Assembly: GCF_001548095.1 (NCBI RefSeq)
Contig: NZ_AP014815.1
Location: forward strand, 62,001 to 126,000
Length of the DNA stretch: 64,000 bases
Origin: Geminocystis sp. NIES-3708
GTDB lineage: Bacteria > Cyanobacteriota > Cyanobacteriia > Cyanobacteriales > Cyanobacteriaceae
Reading direction: 5' to 3'
Position 1 is the first letter of the stretch, and every line of letters starts with the position of its first letter. Below the pieces are notes generated by a model that ran no database searches, was not told the origin of the DNA, and saw only the letters and a program-made list of their open reading frames with translations. The translations under genes were made by a program, and so were the position numbers. This document shows, one piece after another, positions 27,024-37,186 of the stretch.

Positions 27024-28709
27024 ATGACAAACTCAATTTTTATCGGACTCAAACATTTATCATCTTATCAGTCTTCTTGGTTACGAGGTGATTTGTTAGC
27101 AGGAGTAACCGTAGCCGCTTATTTGATTCCTCAATGTATGGCATACGCCGAATTAGCTGGGGCTGAACCTGTGGTAGGATTATGGGCGATTTTACCACCA
27201 ATGATTATTTACACCATATTTGGATCATCTTCTCAACTTTCTGTCGGTCCAGAGTCAACTACGGCAGTAATGACTGCTGTGACAATATCTCCTATCCTAG
27301 CACAAGCAAATACAAATATAAACTATGCAAATTTAAGTGGCTTATTAGCGGTTTTAGTGGGAATTACTTGTATCATGGGTTATTTTGCGAAACTAGGATT
27401 TTTAGCTGAATTACTATCTAAGCCCATTTTAGTCGGTTATATGGCTGGTGTCGCCATTATCATGATAGTGGGACAATTGAGTAAGATTAGTGGTATCAAA
27501 ATTGATTCGGATGAAGTTTTTGAGCAAATTATTCAATTCTTAACGAATATTGACCAAATTCACTTTCCCACCTTCATTTTAGCCATTTTTATCCTAGCAT
27601 TTTTAATTATTATTCAAAATAGATTCCCAAAACTACCTGGTTCTCTACTAGCAATATTATTAACTACAGTAATAGTTAATATTTTCCATCTTGATAAACA
27701 GGGGGTTGCTATTATTGGAGAAATTCCTGCCAAGTTACCTAATTTTACTTTTCCTTATGTTTCCTTTAACCATTTAACATATTTAACAACGGCAGCCATT
27801 GGAATTGCTATTGTGGGTTACTCTGATAATGTTTTAACGGCAAGGGCTTTTGCTATTCGTAACGGCTATAAAATTAATGCTAATCAAGAATTACTAGCTT
27901 TAGGAATGTCTAATTTAGTTACGGGATTAATACAAGGATTTCCTATCAGCAGTAGTGGTAGTAGAACAGCTATTGGCGATTCTTCAGGTAGTAAGACACA
28001 ATTATTTTCTATAGTTGCCTTAGTTGTAGTAATTTTAGTCTTGATTTTTTTTCGTCCTTTATTGATGCTTTTTCCGAAAACGGGTTTAGGTGCAATTGTC
28101 ATTTATGCGGCAATTCGCTTAATTGATATACCCGAATTTATTCGGTTACAAAATTTTAAACTCAGTGAATTTCGATTAGCAATAATTACTTTTTTTGGGG
28201 TGTTAGCTACAAATATTTTAGTGGGCATAGGAATAGCAGTGGCATTATCTGTAATTGATTTATTCACGAAAGTAGCACGTCCCCATGATGCCGTATTAGG
28301 AACAATTCCTAATTTACCCGGACTTCATGATATTGATGACTGGGAGGGAGCAACTACTATTTCTGGATTAGTTATCTATCGCTATGATGCACCTCTTTGT
28401 TTTGCTAATGTGGAAAATTTCAAGGAAAGAGCAATAAAGGCAATTAAAGCAGAAATAGAACCCGTAGAATGGTTTATCTTAAATACTGAAGCTATTGTAG
28501 AAATTGATATTACAGCTGCCGATATGCTGGAAGAATTACGTCAAGAATTAGCGTCTCGAAATATTACTTTTGGTTTAGCACGGGTAAAACAAGATCTTTA
28601 TCACCAATTGCAAAAATCAGGATTAATTGATGCTATTGGTAGTGAGCGAATTTATTTAACTTTACATACTGCTATTGATAGTTTCCAAAATAGAAATAAA
28701 AAACTTTGA
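27024..28709 (+). CDS. SulP-family anion transporter with STAS domain
   Basis: Membrane domain of about 420 residues containing the SulP signatures DLLAGVTVAAYLIPQCMAYAELAG and FGSSSQLSVGPESTTAVM, plus QGFPISSSGSRTAIGDSSG, followed by a cytoplasmic STAS domain (about residues 440-555). Substrate may be sulfate or bicarbonate (BicA is a cyanobacterial SulP member); sequence alone does not decide. The ATG MTNSIFIGLK (27024) is preferred to an in-frame TTG ten codons upstream. It converges on the hybrid kinase with 16 bp between stops. Confidence 0.88.
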   Translation: MTNSIFIGLKHLSSYQSSWLRGDLLAGVTVAAYLIPQCMAYAELAGAEPVVGLWAILPPMIIYTIFGSSSQLSVGPESTTAVMTAVTISPILAQANTNINYANLSGLLAVLVGITCIMGYFAKLGFLAELLSKPILVGYMAGVAIIMIVGQLSKISGIKIDSDEVFEQIIQFLTNIDQIHFPTFILAIFILAFLIIIQNRFPKLPGSLLAILLTTVIVNIFHLDKQGVAIIGEIPAKLPNFTFPYVSFNHLTYLTTAAIGIAIVGYSDNVLTARAFAIRNGYKINANQELLALGMSNLVTGLIQGFPISSSGSRTAIGDSSGSKTQLFSIVALVVVILVLIFFRPLLMLFPKTGLGAIVIYAAIRLIDIPEFIRLQNFKLSEFRLAIITFFGVLATNILVGIGIAVALSVIDLFTKVARPHDAVLGTIPNLPGLHDIDDWEGATTISGLVIYRYDAPLCFANVENFKERAIKAIKAEIEPVEWFILNTEAIVEIDITAADMLEELRQELASRNITFGLARVKQDLYHQLQKSGLIDAIGSERIYLTLHTAIDSFQNRNKKL

Positions 28710-28725
28710 ATACGGTAATGATCAA

Positions 28726-30783
28726 CTAATTATCGAGTAAAATTTGCTCTATGTTTAAAATTTTTTCTTGGAGTAAAGCTAAAGAAATAGGTTTGCAAAG
28801 ATAATCATTCATCCCCGCATCTATGCACATTTCTCGATCATTTTTAAGAGCATTAGCTGTAACAGCAATAATATAAGGTTGTTTATCTTCAGGGAAATTA
28901 TTACGAATCAAAATAGAAGTCTCTAAACCGTCCATTTCGGGCATTTGTATATCCATTAAAATTAAATCATAATCTTTTGTTTTTAATGCTTCAATTACTT
29001 TTAAACCATTAATGGCAACATCCGCCTGATAACCTAATTTTTTGAGAGTTAATAAAGCTACTTTTTGATTAACCAAATTATCTTCTGCTAGTAAAATTTT
29101 CAAAGAAGAAATTAATGGCACAGTAACAGGAAAAGATGTGTTTTCAACATCACGAGGAGAATCATTTTCTGGAAGGGGAAGAATAATTGTAAAATAAAAA
29201 ATAGAACCAATATTAATTTTACTTTCTAACCATATTTTACCATCCATTTTTTCTATTAAATTTTTGCTAATAACTAATCCTAAACCAGTACCACCATATT
29301 TACGATTAGTCGAAGCATCTAATTGAGAAAAAGGTTTAAATAATTGAGGTTGTTTTTGAGGAGAAATACCAATACCAGTATCTTTAATAGTGAAAAGAAT
29401 TTGAAATTTTGAAGGTGAATTTTCCCCTACAATTTTTTCCCCTGTCACGGTAATAATAATTTCTCCTTTATCAGTAAATTTAAGAGCATTACTAATTAAG
29501 TTTAGTAAAATTTGTTGTAAACGGAGTCTATCTCCTAGTAAAAATTGAGGAATTACTTCATCTATATTGTAGGTGAATTTTAAGCCTTTTTCTTGAGCCT
29601 GAAAACTAAATAAGTCAATAACATTTTTTATACATTCTTTTAAGGAAAAAGATTCATTTTTTAGTTCTAAATTATCTGATTCTATTTTAGAAAAATCAAG
29701 AATATCATTAAGAATATTTAAAAGATTATCACTGCTATGATAAATAACTTGAACAAAATCTTGTTGCTGATTATTTAAAGGGGTATCTTTTAATAAGTTA
29801 ATCATTCCCAGAATACCATTCATCGGAGTGCGAATTTCATGACTCATCATTGCTAAAAATTGACTTTTGGCAATACTGGCAGATTCTGCTTGTTTTTTGG
29901 CTTCTAGCAATAATAGATTACGATTTTGAAATTCAAATAATAAGTAAATAACCCATGCTAATAACCATGATAATATTAACGAAATAACGAGAATAATATG
30001 GGGTAAAAATGATTGATGAATCTTGAGAAAATAGTTGGAAGGAATAATTTTGATTTCCCAATTAATTCCCCTTGAATCTAAATTAATAGATTGTTGCCAT
30101 TCCAGATTATCTTTAGCATCAGAATAAATAGTACTATAAATTAATTCTGAATCTTGATAAATAAATATCTGATAACCTTCAATAACCTCGTGACGTAATA
30201 TAGAATATAATAAGCTATGAAGATTAAAAACTCCTAAAATAAATCCATCAAATTGGTTATTTTTTTTTTCTAAAAAAATAGGAGTATAGATAATAAAACC
30301 TCTAATTCCTTGAACTAAATTAAGGGTTCTACTAAAATAAGTTTTTTGTTGATTCTTTGCAATTTTTAAAGCTTTTTTTCTATTTTCTTCAAAGCCCAAA
30401 TAAAGATTTTTAGCTTTTTCATTATTTTTTTCTGGCATTATCCAACGCACAATATAGTCTTTATCAACCCTCTCTATTGCCTGATAACCATTATAATCTT
30501 CAACATATTTCTGAGCATCAGATTTCCATTTTAGTTCTGGAGTACCATTCTCAAAACTCCATCGTTTACTCATTCTCTCTAATGCTAAGATACGAGTGTC
30601 CAATTCTGTGTCTATTTTATTACGAAGGGAAACTAATTGAGCTTGTACTAAATTTTCAATTTGTTTATTTTCATTAATAAGTAATAATTTGAAAACCCAT
30701 ATATTTATTACTGTCATCACTATACCTGTAAATAGTGATATTAATATTTGATATTGCTTTAAGATTTGAACACGAAACTTCAT
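28726..30783 (-). CDS. CHASE-domain hybrid histidine kinase
   Basis: Membrane sensor kinase: helix 1 (about residues 10-35), an extracytoplasmic CHASE-like sensor domain (about 45-255, with VRWIMPEKN and a [15 protein letters not shown] segment), helix 2 (about 262-285), HisKA with phosphoacceptor His315 in [11 protein letters not shown], HATPase with N box SNALKF, DTGIGI and GGTGLGL, and a receiver domain with Asp611 in [11 protein letters not shown]. All catalytic residues are present. [13 protein letters not shown] chosen over a start ten codons upstream. No response-regulator partner lies adjacent; ligand unknown. Confidence 0.9.
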   Translation of the reverse strand: MKFRVQILKQYQILISLFTGIVMTVINIWVFKLLLINENKQIENLVQAQLVSLRNKIDTELDTRILALERMSKRWSFENGTPELKWKSDAQKYVEDYNGYQAIERVDKDYIVRWIMPEKNNEKAKNLYLGFEENRKKALKIAKNQQKTYFSRTLNLVQGIRGFIIYTPIFLEKKNNQFDGFILGVFNLHSLLYSILRHEVIEGYQIFIYQDSELIYSTIYSDAKDNLEWQQSINLDSRGINWEIKIIPSNYFLKIHQSFLPHIILVISLILSWLLAWVIYLLFEFQNRNLLLLEAKKQAESASIAKSQFLAMMSHEIRTPMNGILGMINLLKDTPLNNQQQDFVQVIYHSSDNLLNILNDILDFSKIESDNLELKNESFSLKECIKNVIDLFSFQAQEKGLKFTYNIDEVIPQFLLGDRLRLQQILLNLISNALKFTDKGEIIITVTGEKIVGENSPSKFQILFTIKDTGIGISPQKQPQLFKPFSQLDASTNRKYGGTGLGLVISKNLIEKMDGKIWLESKINIGSIFYFTIILPLPENDSPRDVENTSFPVTVPLISSLKILLAEDNLVNQKVALLTLKKLGYQADVAINGLKVIEALKTKDYDLILMDIQMPEMDGLETSILIRNNFPEDKQPYIIAVTANALKNDREMCIDAGMNDYLCKPISLALLQEKILNIEQILLDN

Positions 30784-31015
30784 GAAATATATTAAAATGC
30801 AAGTAGTTAACAATAAATAATGAGCTATTAGAAAAAATCTCTATGGCACAATTTTAGCTTATCCATTCGTAATCTGATCATATTCATTGTCTCATTATTT
30901 AGCTTAATTACTATTTAGTTACGATATTACTACTTACTTTTATTTATTAAGCTAAAATTTATTTAACTTGCTTGTTTTAAGTTACTAAAAATAAAAAAAA
31001 CTATTATCAATCATT

Positions 31016-31040
31016 AATTATTCATTATCAATTATTTACT
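31016..31040. repeat. AATTATTCATTATC repeat before SbcC-like gene
   Basis: One full 14-bp unit (31016-31029) plus a partial second one ends exactly at the ATG; no Shine-Dalgarno is seen. Same unit as at 25736. Confidence 0.75.
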
Positions 31041-34000
31041 ATGATTCCTCGTCAATTAACATTACAAAATTTTTTGAGTTATCGTCAGGCAAAATTAGAT
31101 TTTTCTGGCTTACATACAGCTTGTATTTGTGGTGCAAATGGAGCAGGAAAATCATCCCTTTTAGAAGCAATTACTTGGGCAATTTGGGGCAAAACTCGTA
31201 CCGCTAGTGAGGATGATATTATTCATTTAGGAGAAAAAAATACAAGGGTAGATTTTGAATTTATTTATGATGAGGAATATTATAGAGTTATTCGCACTCG
31301 TCAAAAAAAAGGTGGTGGCACTTTAGATTTTCAAATTATTAATAGTAATGGTTATAAATCCTTATCGGGAAAAAATCTTAGTGATACTCAAAAAGAAATT
31401 ATCAAATGTTTAAAAATTGACTATGATACTTTTACTAATTCTGCCTATTTAAGACAAGGTAGAGCTGATGAATTTATGTTAAGAAAACCAGCAGAAAGAA
31501 AAAAAATTCTTGCAGATTTATTAAAGTTAGATCAATATGAAAAATTAGCAGAAGAATCCAAAGATTTAGCTAAACAATATAAAATTCGTAGTGAAGATAT
31601 AACCCAACAATTAGAAGATGTTAATAATAAGTTGGAAGAAAAAGAAGCGATAAAATTAGAGTTAGATAATACGAATAAAGATTTAGAATACTGTAAATCT
31701 TTAGAGCAACAAAAAATTATAAAATTGGAAGATATTAAAAGTTTACATAATCAAAGAAAAACATGGGAAGAAAGATTAAATTGGCAAACAAATCAATTAG
31801 ATAAAATTTTTGATAAAATACAGCAATTAGAAACAGAAAAATCGATTTTAGAAAAAGATATTGATAATTTGAGTGCTATTTTAGAACAAGAAGAAAAAAC
31901 TTTATCAAATTATTATGAATTAAATAAGTTGATTGAAAAAGATAAAGAATTAACTCAAAAATTTGCAATGTATCAACAGTTATTAGAAACAAAGCAAAAA
32001 TTAGAGCAACAACTAAGAGAAGAAACTAATAGTTTAATTTTAAGTATTCAAAGAGAAAAAACTAACTTAGAAAATTTACTAAAACAGGAGAAAGATTTAG
32101 AAAAAATTATTAGTAAAAATGATGATTTAACTGCTGATTTAGAAAAACTTAATTCCCTGCGTGAAAGATTAAATGAATTAGATAATATTCAATTAAAAAT
32201 TACTCCTTATTTACAACAACAACAAACTATTAAAACTGAATTAGAGAAAGAGAAAGCAAGGTTACAAGCTAAATTAGAACAGTTACAAGAAAAAGAAGTA
32301 AATTTACAAGTTACCTTAGCACAAGTACCTCTTAAAAGACAGGAATTTTTTAGTTTACAAAAACAGTTAAAAAAATTGGAAGATGCTAAAAATTATCAGA
32401 AGAGAATTCAAGAAAAAGCAGAAGAAAAAAAAAGTTTAATTCAACAATCTATTCTACAACAAGAAAGTTTAGCTAGAGAAATTATTAAGTTAAATAACAA
32501 GCTAGAAATGTTGAATAAAGATCATGCTATTTGTCCATTATGTGAATCAACATTAGATGAAAATCACCTCCATCATGTTATTACGAAAACTCAAGAAGAA
32601 CAAAAACAAATAGAATCAGATTCTTGGCATTATGAAACAGAAAAAGTTAATTGTGAAAGAGAGTTAGAAAAGTTAAGGGTTGAGTATAGAAAATTAAATG
32701 ATGAATTAGCCCATGAAAATAGCTTAAAACAAGATTATGCTAAACTTGAAAATCAATTAGATTTAACAGAAGATATTTATAATCAATCGGTAGAAATTGA
32801 ACAAAAAATAGCTGAATTAATATTTTTATTAGACAATGAAAATTATGCTCAATCTTTGCAATTAGAATTAACTAATCTCGAACAAAAAATTCTCAATCTA
32901 AATTATAATGAAAAAACCCATGCTTTATTAAGACAAGAAGAAGCTAATTTAAGAAAGGTTGAATATCATCAGTTAAAAATTAAAGATGCAGAAAAAGAAT
33001 TGAATAAGTTATTAAAGAAAAAACCTCTGTTAGAATCTCAAATTCAGCAATTAGAAATAGATTTACAAAAATTAAGTACAAATTCTTCCCTTCAGTTAGA
33101 GATAAATGAGATTAAAAATCAGATTAAAACTATTGATTATGATCACAAATATCATAATAATGTCAGAGAAAATATTCAACAGTTACAAAGTTATCAAAAT
33201 CAATATGTAGAATTACAACAAGCACAAAAACAGTATCCTCAATATCAAGAAAAGTTATCTCAATTAATAAATAATATCAATAATTATCAACAAGAAAAAA
33301 TCACAGCTGAAGTAGAATTAAATACTATTAATTATCAATTATCTCAACTGATAGATTATACTGTGGAATTAAATAATTTAACCCATCAATGTTTTCAATA
33401 TCGTGAAAATATTAATGATTTATTGAGAAAAAAAGGAGGATTAGAACAATCTTTAGCTCATCTTAAAGATCGAGAAAATGAAAAAATAAAATTAGAAAAT
33501 ACATTACAAGAATGTCAGAAAAACTATCGTATTTATCAAGAATTAACTATTGCTTTTGGTAAAAATGGTATTCAGTCTTTAATGATTGAAAACGTTTTAC
33601 CAGAAATTCAAACCGAAGCCAATAATATTTTATCTCGCTTAACCAACAGTCAATTAAGTGTTGAATTTTTAACTCAAAAACCAAAATCTAGTCGCAGTAA
33701 ATCTTCTTCTGTGTTTAAGGACACTTTAGAGATTATCATTTCCGATGCTCAAGGCACAAGATCTTATGAAACCTATTCTGGTGGTGAAGCATTCCGCATT
33801 AATTTTTCTATCCGTTTAGCTTTATCTCGAATTTTAGCTCAAAGGTCAGGAACAGCGCTACAATTATTAATCATCGATGAAGGTTTCGGAACTCAAGATT
33901 CTGAAGGTTGCGATCGCCTAATTGCCGCTTTAAATGCGATTGCTGAAGACTTTTCTTGTATTCTAACCGTTACTCATATGCCACAATTCAAAGAAGCATT

Positions 34001-34061
34001 TCAAACAAGAATCGAAGTATATAAAACGGAAACTGGCTCAAAAATACAGCTTTCCATTTAA
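31041..34061 (+). CDS. sbcC: SbcC/Rad50-like SMC ATPase
   Basis: DNA repair ATPase that with SbcD nuclease processes hairpins and double-strand ends. Walker A GANGAGKSS (about residue 36) and the N-terminal half of the ATPase head, a long coiled coil, a zinc hook CPLCESTL at about residue 498 (the midpoint, as expected), a second coiled coil and the C-terminal head with YSGGEAFRINFSIRLALSRI signature and LLIIDEGFGTQDSEG Walker B. 1006 residues. sbcD is not in the window. Confidence 0.92.
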   Translation: MIPRQLTLQNFLSYRQAKLDFSGLHTACICGANGAGKSSLLEAITWAIWGKTRTASEDDIIHLGEKNTRVDFEFIYDEEYYRVIRTRQKKGGGTLDFQIINSNGYKSLSGKNLSDTQKEIIKCLKIDYDTFTNSAYLRQGRADEFMLRKPAERKKILADLLKLDQYEKLAEESKDLAKQYKIRSEDITQQLEDVNNKLEEKEAIKLELDNTNKDLEYCKSLEQQKIIKLEDIKSLHNQRKTWEERLNWQTNQLDKIFDKIQQLETEKSILEKDIDNLSAILEQEEKTLSNYYELNKLIEKDKELTQKFAMYQQLLETKQKLEQQLREETNSLILSIQREKTNLENLLKQEKDLEKIISKNDDLTADLEKLNSLRERLNELDNIQLKITPYLQQQQTIKTELEKEKARLQAKLEQLQEKEVNLQVTLAQVPLKRQEFFSLQKQLKKLEDAKNYQKRIQEKAEEKKSLIQQSILQQESLAREIIKLNNKLEMLNKDHAICPLCESTLDENHLHHVITKTQEEQKQIESDSWHYETEKVNCERELEKLRVEYRKLNDELAHENSLKQDYAKLENQLDLTEDIYNQSVEIEQKIAELIFLLDNENYAQSLQLELTNLEQKILNLNYNEKTHALLRQEEANLRKVEYHQLKIKDAEKELNKLLKKKPLLESQIQQLEIDLQKLSTNSSLQLEINEIKNQIKTIDYDHKYHNNVRENIQQLQSYQNQYVELQQAQKQYPQYQEKLSQLINNINNYQQEKITAEVELNTINYQLSQLIDYTVELNNLTHQCFQYRENINDLLRKKGGLEQSLAHLKDRENEKIKLENTLQECQKNYRIYQELTIAFGKNGIQSLMIENVLPEIQTEANNILSRLTNSQLSVEFLTQKPKSSRSKSSSVFKDTLEIIISDAQGTRSYETYSGGEAFRINFSIRLALSRILAQRSGTALQLLIIDEGFGTQDSEGCDRLIAALNAIAEDFSCILTVTHMPQFKEAFQTRIEVYKTETGSKIQLSI
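33910..33917. repeat. HIP1 octamer
   Basis: GCGATCGC near the 3' end of sbcC. Confidence 0.9.
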
Positions 34062-34074
34062 TAATGATTTATCC

Positions 34075-34103
34075 TTGTCAAATTTTTTAAAAACCGTTAT
34101 AAT
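34075..34103 (+). promoter_or_regulatory. Sigma70-type promoter of tRNA-Ser
   Basis: TTGTCA (34075-34080), 17-bp spacer, TATAAT (34098-34103); the -10 ends 19 bp before the mature tRNA 5' end. Confidence 0.75.
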
Positions 34104-34122
34104 CATTAATTGTGTCATCTTT

Positions 34123-34209
34123 GGAGAGGTGGCCGAGCGGTTGAAGGCGCAGCACTGGAAATGCTGTTTGGGGGTAACTTCAACGAGGGTTCGAATCCCT
34201 CCCTCTCCG
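34123..34209 (+). tRNA. tRNA-Ser (anticodon GGA)
   Basis: Cloverleaf of 87 nt: acceptor GGAGAGG/CCTCTCC with G discriminator, D arm GCCGAGCGGTTGAAGGC, anticodon arm CAGCA-CTGGAAA-TGCTG with GGA at 34157-34159, a long class II variable arm, and T arm GAGGG-TTCGAAT-CCCTC. CCA is not encoded. Reads UCU and UCC codons. Confidence 0.97.
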
Positions 34210-34217
34210 TATAAATT

Positions 34218-34253
34218 AAAAGAGTCTTTTAGTGTTTACTAGAAGACTTTTTT
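34218..34253 (+). terminator. Terminator between tRNA-Ser and pilL (probably bidirectional)
   Basis: AAAAGAGTCTTTTAGT (34218-34233) pairs with ACTAGAAGACTTTTTT (34238-34253) around GTTT, with G-T pairs, and ends in a T run. On the other strand the hairpin is also followed by a T-rich stretch, so it may end the leftward pilG-L operon too. Confidence 0.8.
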
Positions 34254-34328
34254 GTTGGTATAGTATCTTTTTATCCCTTGATTTTCATTATTTCTCTTAT
34301 CTTCACTAAAAATTTTTTTTATCATATC

Positions 34329-37031
34329 CTAATTAATAGTCAATAATTCGTTGATTTTCTCTAAAATACTAATAGGATTAAAAGGCTTGGTTACATAAGC
34401 GTTTGCACCTAAATCAAAGGCTTTTTTTCTATGTAAATTATTATCACGAGAAGTAAGAATAATAATCGGTAGATTTCGCCATTTTTCTGACACTCTAATT
34501 AATTGAAGCATTTTATAACCGTCAAAACCGGGCATTTCTAAATCACAAATAGCCAAGTCAAAATCTATAGAATTATTTTGCAAAGTATTCCATGCCTCCT
34601 TACCATCTCGACACTGAGTAACGTTATAGCCAACTTGACTTAAGACTCGATTTAAACTACGTCTCACGGTAACAGAGTCATCAATAATTATTATCGATAA
34701 TTTATCTTTAGCTATTAAGAAATTGTCATTATTATCTTGTTTTTGTGTTTTAAGTTGATGATTTGTTAATAAAGGTTTGAGATAATCTGGCACTAAAATT
34801 GGTACTATAGTACCTGTTCCTAGTATTGTACAACCACCGAGATAAGGAGGAATAATAACGGTATCATCAAAACTTTTTGTAACTAGAGGTTTTTCATCGA
34901 TAATTGCATCTACTGCAATAATAACTTTTTCTTCATTTACATTTAATAATAAGCCAACATTAGCATTAGAAAATTGTGTAGAAATACTTTCATTATAAGG
35001 TAATATTTGATATAAATTATAAATAGAAATTTTTTGGTTTTCCCATATTAGTTGATTCTGATTAATTTTGTATTCTGATAAACGAATTATTCTGAGAATA
35101 TTTTCAGAAGGAATGGCTATTAGTTGTGTTGACATTTTGACTAATAATAAAGAAATTATATTTAAAGCCATAGGAATTTTAAGTTGAAATTCTGTACCTT
35201 TTCCTATTTCTGTATTAACTTGGATAGTGCCTCTTAATTTTTCAATTTCATCTTTGACAATATCCATACCCATACCTCTTCCAGATAAATTTGTCACTTG
35301 AGAAACTGTAGAAAATCCGGGAGAAAAAATAGTTCCTAAAATTTGTTCATTTGTGAATTCATTAAATTTGCTATTGGTAGGAAATAAGCTTAATTCTCTT
35401 GCTTTTTTATAAACTTTTTTAATATCAATTCCTCTACCATCATCAGCAATTTTTAAAATTATATTATTACCTTGAATTTTTGCTGTTAGAGTTATTTTTG
35501 CAGGTAAAATTTTACCTAATTTTTGTCTAATTTCTGGGGTTTCGATTCCATGATCAAAAGCATTTCTAATGATATGATTAAAAGGAGTTCTTAAACTTTC
35601 TATTATATTTTGATCTATAAAAATTTGTTTCCCTTCAATTACTAATTCAACTGATTTTTGATAAGTATTATTGAGATTTTCTAGTGGTTTGATGAAACTA
35701 CCTGCTAAATTGATAAAAGGTACTAAACGCACTTGTCTTAATTCTTGATCTAATATATCAAGAGATTTTCTGATTTCGATTAATGTTTCTTGAAATTCTC
35801 TATTAATTAAGTCAAAATCTTCTCTGACTTCTTGTACTTGAGTAATTAATTCTGTTAAACTTTGTAAGGCACTGTGAACTTGAGTATATTCATCAAATTC
35901 TAAAGTATCAAAATCTGATAAATTTTCTATACTATCATTATTTTTAACAGGTAATTTATTATTTTCAACAATAGTTAATTGATCATAAATAGATTCTATT
36001 TCTTCTTTGAGTGGTGATAATAATTTAGTTTTTTTATTTAATTTATTACTACCTCTTTTTAGTTGGTTTTCATAAAGACTTAAACGCTCATAAAAAATTA
36101 ATAATTGTCCGACAATATCTCCCATTTTATTTATTTTTTGAATCGGCACTCGTAAATTTCTATTATGAGTTATTTTTTGCGGTAAGTTTTCTTCAAAAGT
36201 AGTCTTTTCTTCCTTTTTTTCTATCAGTAATAAATTTTTAAATCTATCTGAAAATTTTATCTGTTTATCATCATTTTTTTCTAAATATTGTTGTCGATGA
36301 TATTCAATTTCCGAGATCGATAATAAGGTAAAATTTTTAATAGAATCATGATTTTTTAATTTTAAATTTTTGATTTCTTCAATAAGATTAACTAGCCATT
36401 GACAATTTAAAGCCTGACCTAATAATTGACATTCTTCAATTAAAATATTTAAGTTATTGGTAATATTTTCTTCCGTTGCTAATGTCGGATTATTAATAAT
36501 TTCTGTGACTCTTTCAATACAGGCAGATAAATCTTCTGTCAAAGCTATTTTAATAAAGTTATTATCAGCAAAACCAATATCAATTAATTCTTCTTGAGGA
36601 TTAAAAGTTGTCAAAAATTGATTTAAAATTTCAAGTAACTCAATATTATTTGTATCATTAATAATTCCTTTTTTTTCTGAATCAACCAAATCTTCTAATT
36701 GATTAATTCCTAAATTTAATAACTCAAATGTTGTTTTTAAATCAGTAACTCTTTCTTGTTGTAAAGCATAAAAAATATCTTCAATTTTATGAGCTAATTG
36801 ACTAACTATAAGCATTTCTGCCATCCCTGCACCACCTTTAATTGAATGGGCTGCTCGTGCTAATTCTTTATATAGATTAGCTAATTTTTGGGGATTTTTT
36901 TGATGATTAAATAATTCTTTTAACTCAATAATTCCAACTTTTAAAATATTTAAATATTCTGGGGCATCTTCTTCTAAAAAACAGTTACGTGCTTCTTGGG
37001 CAATAGCGGCTAAACTAATAGAATCTAACAT
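34329..37031 (-). CDS. pilL: CheA-type hybrid histidine kinase of the pilus chemosensory system
   Basis: Core kinase for pilus-based motility signalling. Hpt domain with His62 (AAHSIKGGAGM), a long Asn/Lys-rich linker, a dimerisation region, HATPase (FNHIIRNAFDHGIETPE, DDGRGID, SGRGMGMDIV), a CheW-like domain (about residues 640-765), and a C-terminal receiver (IIIIDDSVTVRRSL, DLAICDLEMPGFDG, Lys in AYVTKPF). 900 residues. Only one clear Hpt domain is seen. Last gene of leftward pilG-H-I-J-L; orthologous in layout to Synechocystis tax3 and Nostoc hmp loci (family knowledge). Confidence 0.9.
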   Translation of the reverse strand: MLDSISLAAIAQEARNCFLEEDAPEYLNILKVGIIELKELFNHQKNPQKLANLYKELARAAHSIKGGAGMAEMLIVSQLAHKIEDIFYALQQERVTDLKTTFELLNLGINQLEDLVDSEKKGIINDTNNIELLEILNQFLTTFNPQEELIDIGFADNNFIKIALTEDLSACIERVTEIINNPTLATEENITNNLNILIEECQLLGQALNCQWLVNLIEEIKNLKLKNHDSIKNFTLLSISEIEYHRQQYLEKNDDKQIKFSDRFKNLLLIEKKEEKTTFEENLPQKITHNRNLRVPIQKINKMGDIVGQLLIFYERLSLYENQLKRGSNKLNKKTKLLSPLKEEIESIYDQLTIVENNKLPVKNNDSIENLSDFDTLEFDEYTQVHSALQSLTELITQVQEVREDFDLINREFQETLIEIRKSLDILDQELRQVRLVPFINLAGSFIKPLENLNNTYQKSVELVIEGKQIFIDQNIIESLRTPFNHIIRNAFDHGIETPEIRQKLGKILPAKITLTAKIQGNNIILKIADDGRGIDIKKVYKKARELSLFPTNSKFNEFTNEQILGTIFSPGFSTVSQVTNLSGRGMGMDIVKDEIEKLRGTIQVNTEIGKGTEFQLKIPMALNIISLLLVKMSTQLIAIPSENILRIIRLSEYKINQNQLIWENQKISIYNLYQILPYNESISTQFSNANVGLLLNVNEEKVIIAVDAIIDEKPLVTKSFDDTVIIPPYLGGCTILGTGTIVPILVPDYLKPLLTNHQLKTQKQDNNDNFLIAKDKLSIIIIDDSVTVRRSLNRVLSQVGYNVTQCRDGKEAWNTLQNNSIDFDLAICDLEMPGFDGYKMLQLIRVSEKWRNLPIIILTSRDNNLHRKKAFDLGANAYVTKPFNPISILEKINELLTIN

Positions 37032-37071
37032 AATAATTAATACTTGATAAGTGATAATTTCTAATTAACTT

Positions 37072-37090
37072 GGGTAAATGCCATTCACCC
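37072..37090. repeat. Degenerate dispersed hairpin between pilJ and pilL
   Basis: GGGTAAATGCCATTCACCC forms an imperfect hairpin and is followed by TTACAAAT. It resembles the common cyanobacterial repeat of the GGGCGAATGGCCATTCGCCC type (recalled, not searched). A related CATTCATCCCTACAAAT tract lies at about 37161. Confidence 0.45.
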
Positions 37091-37186
37091 TTACAAATCA
37101 CCTGAGTTTGACAACTGACGAGGAAGAAGATTAAGGGAGATGGAAGAGAGGAAAAAATCTCATTCATCCCTACAAATTTTTCATGA

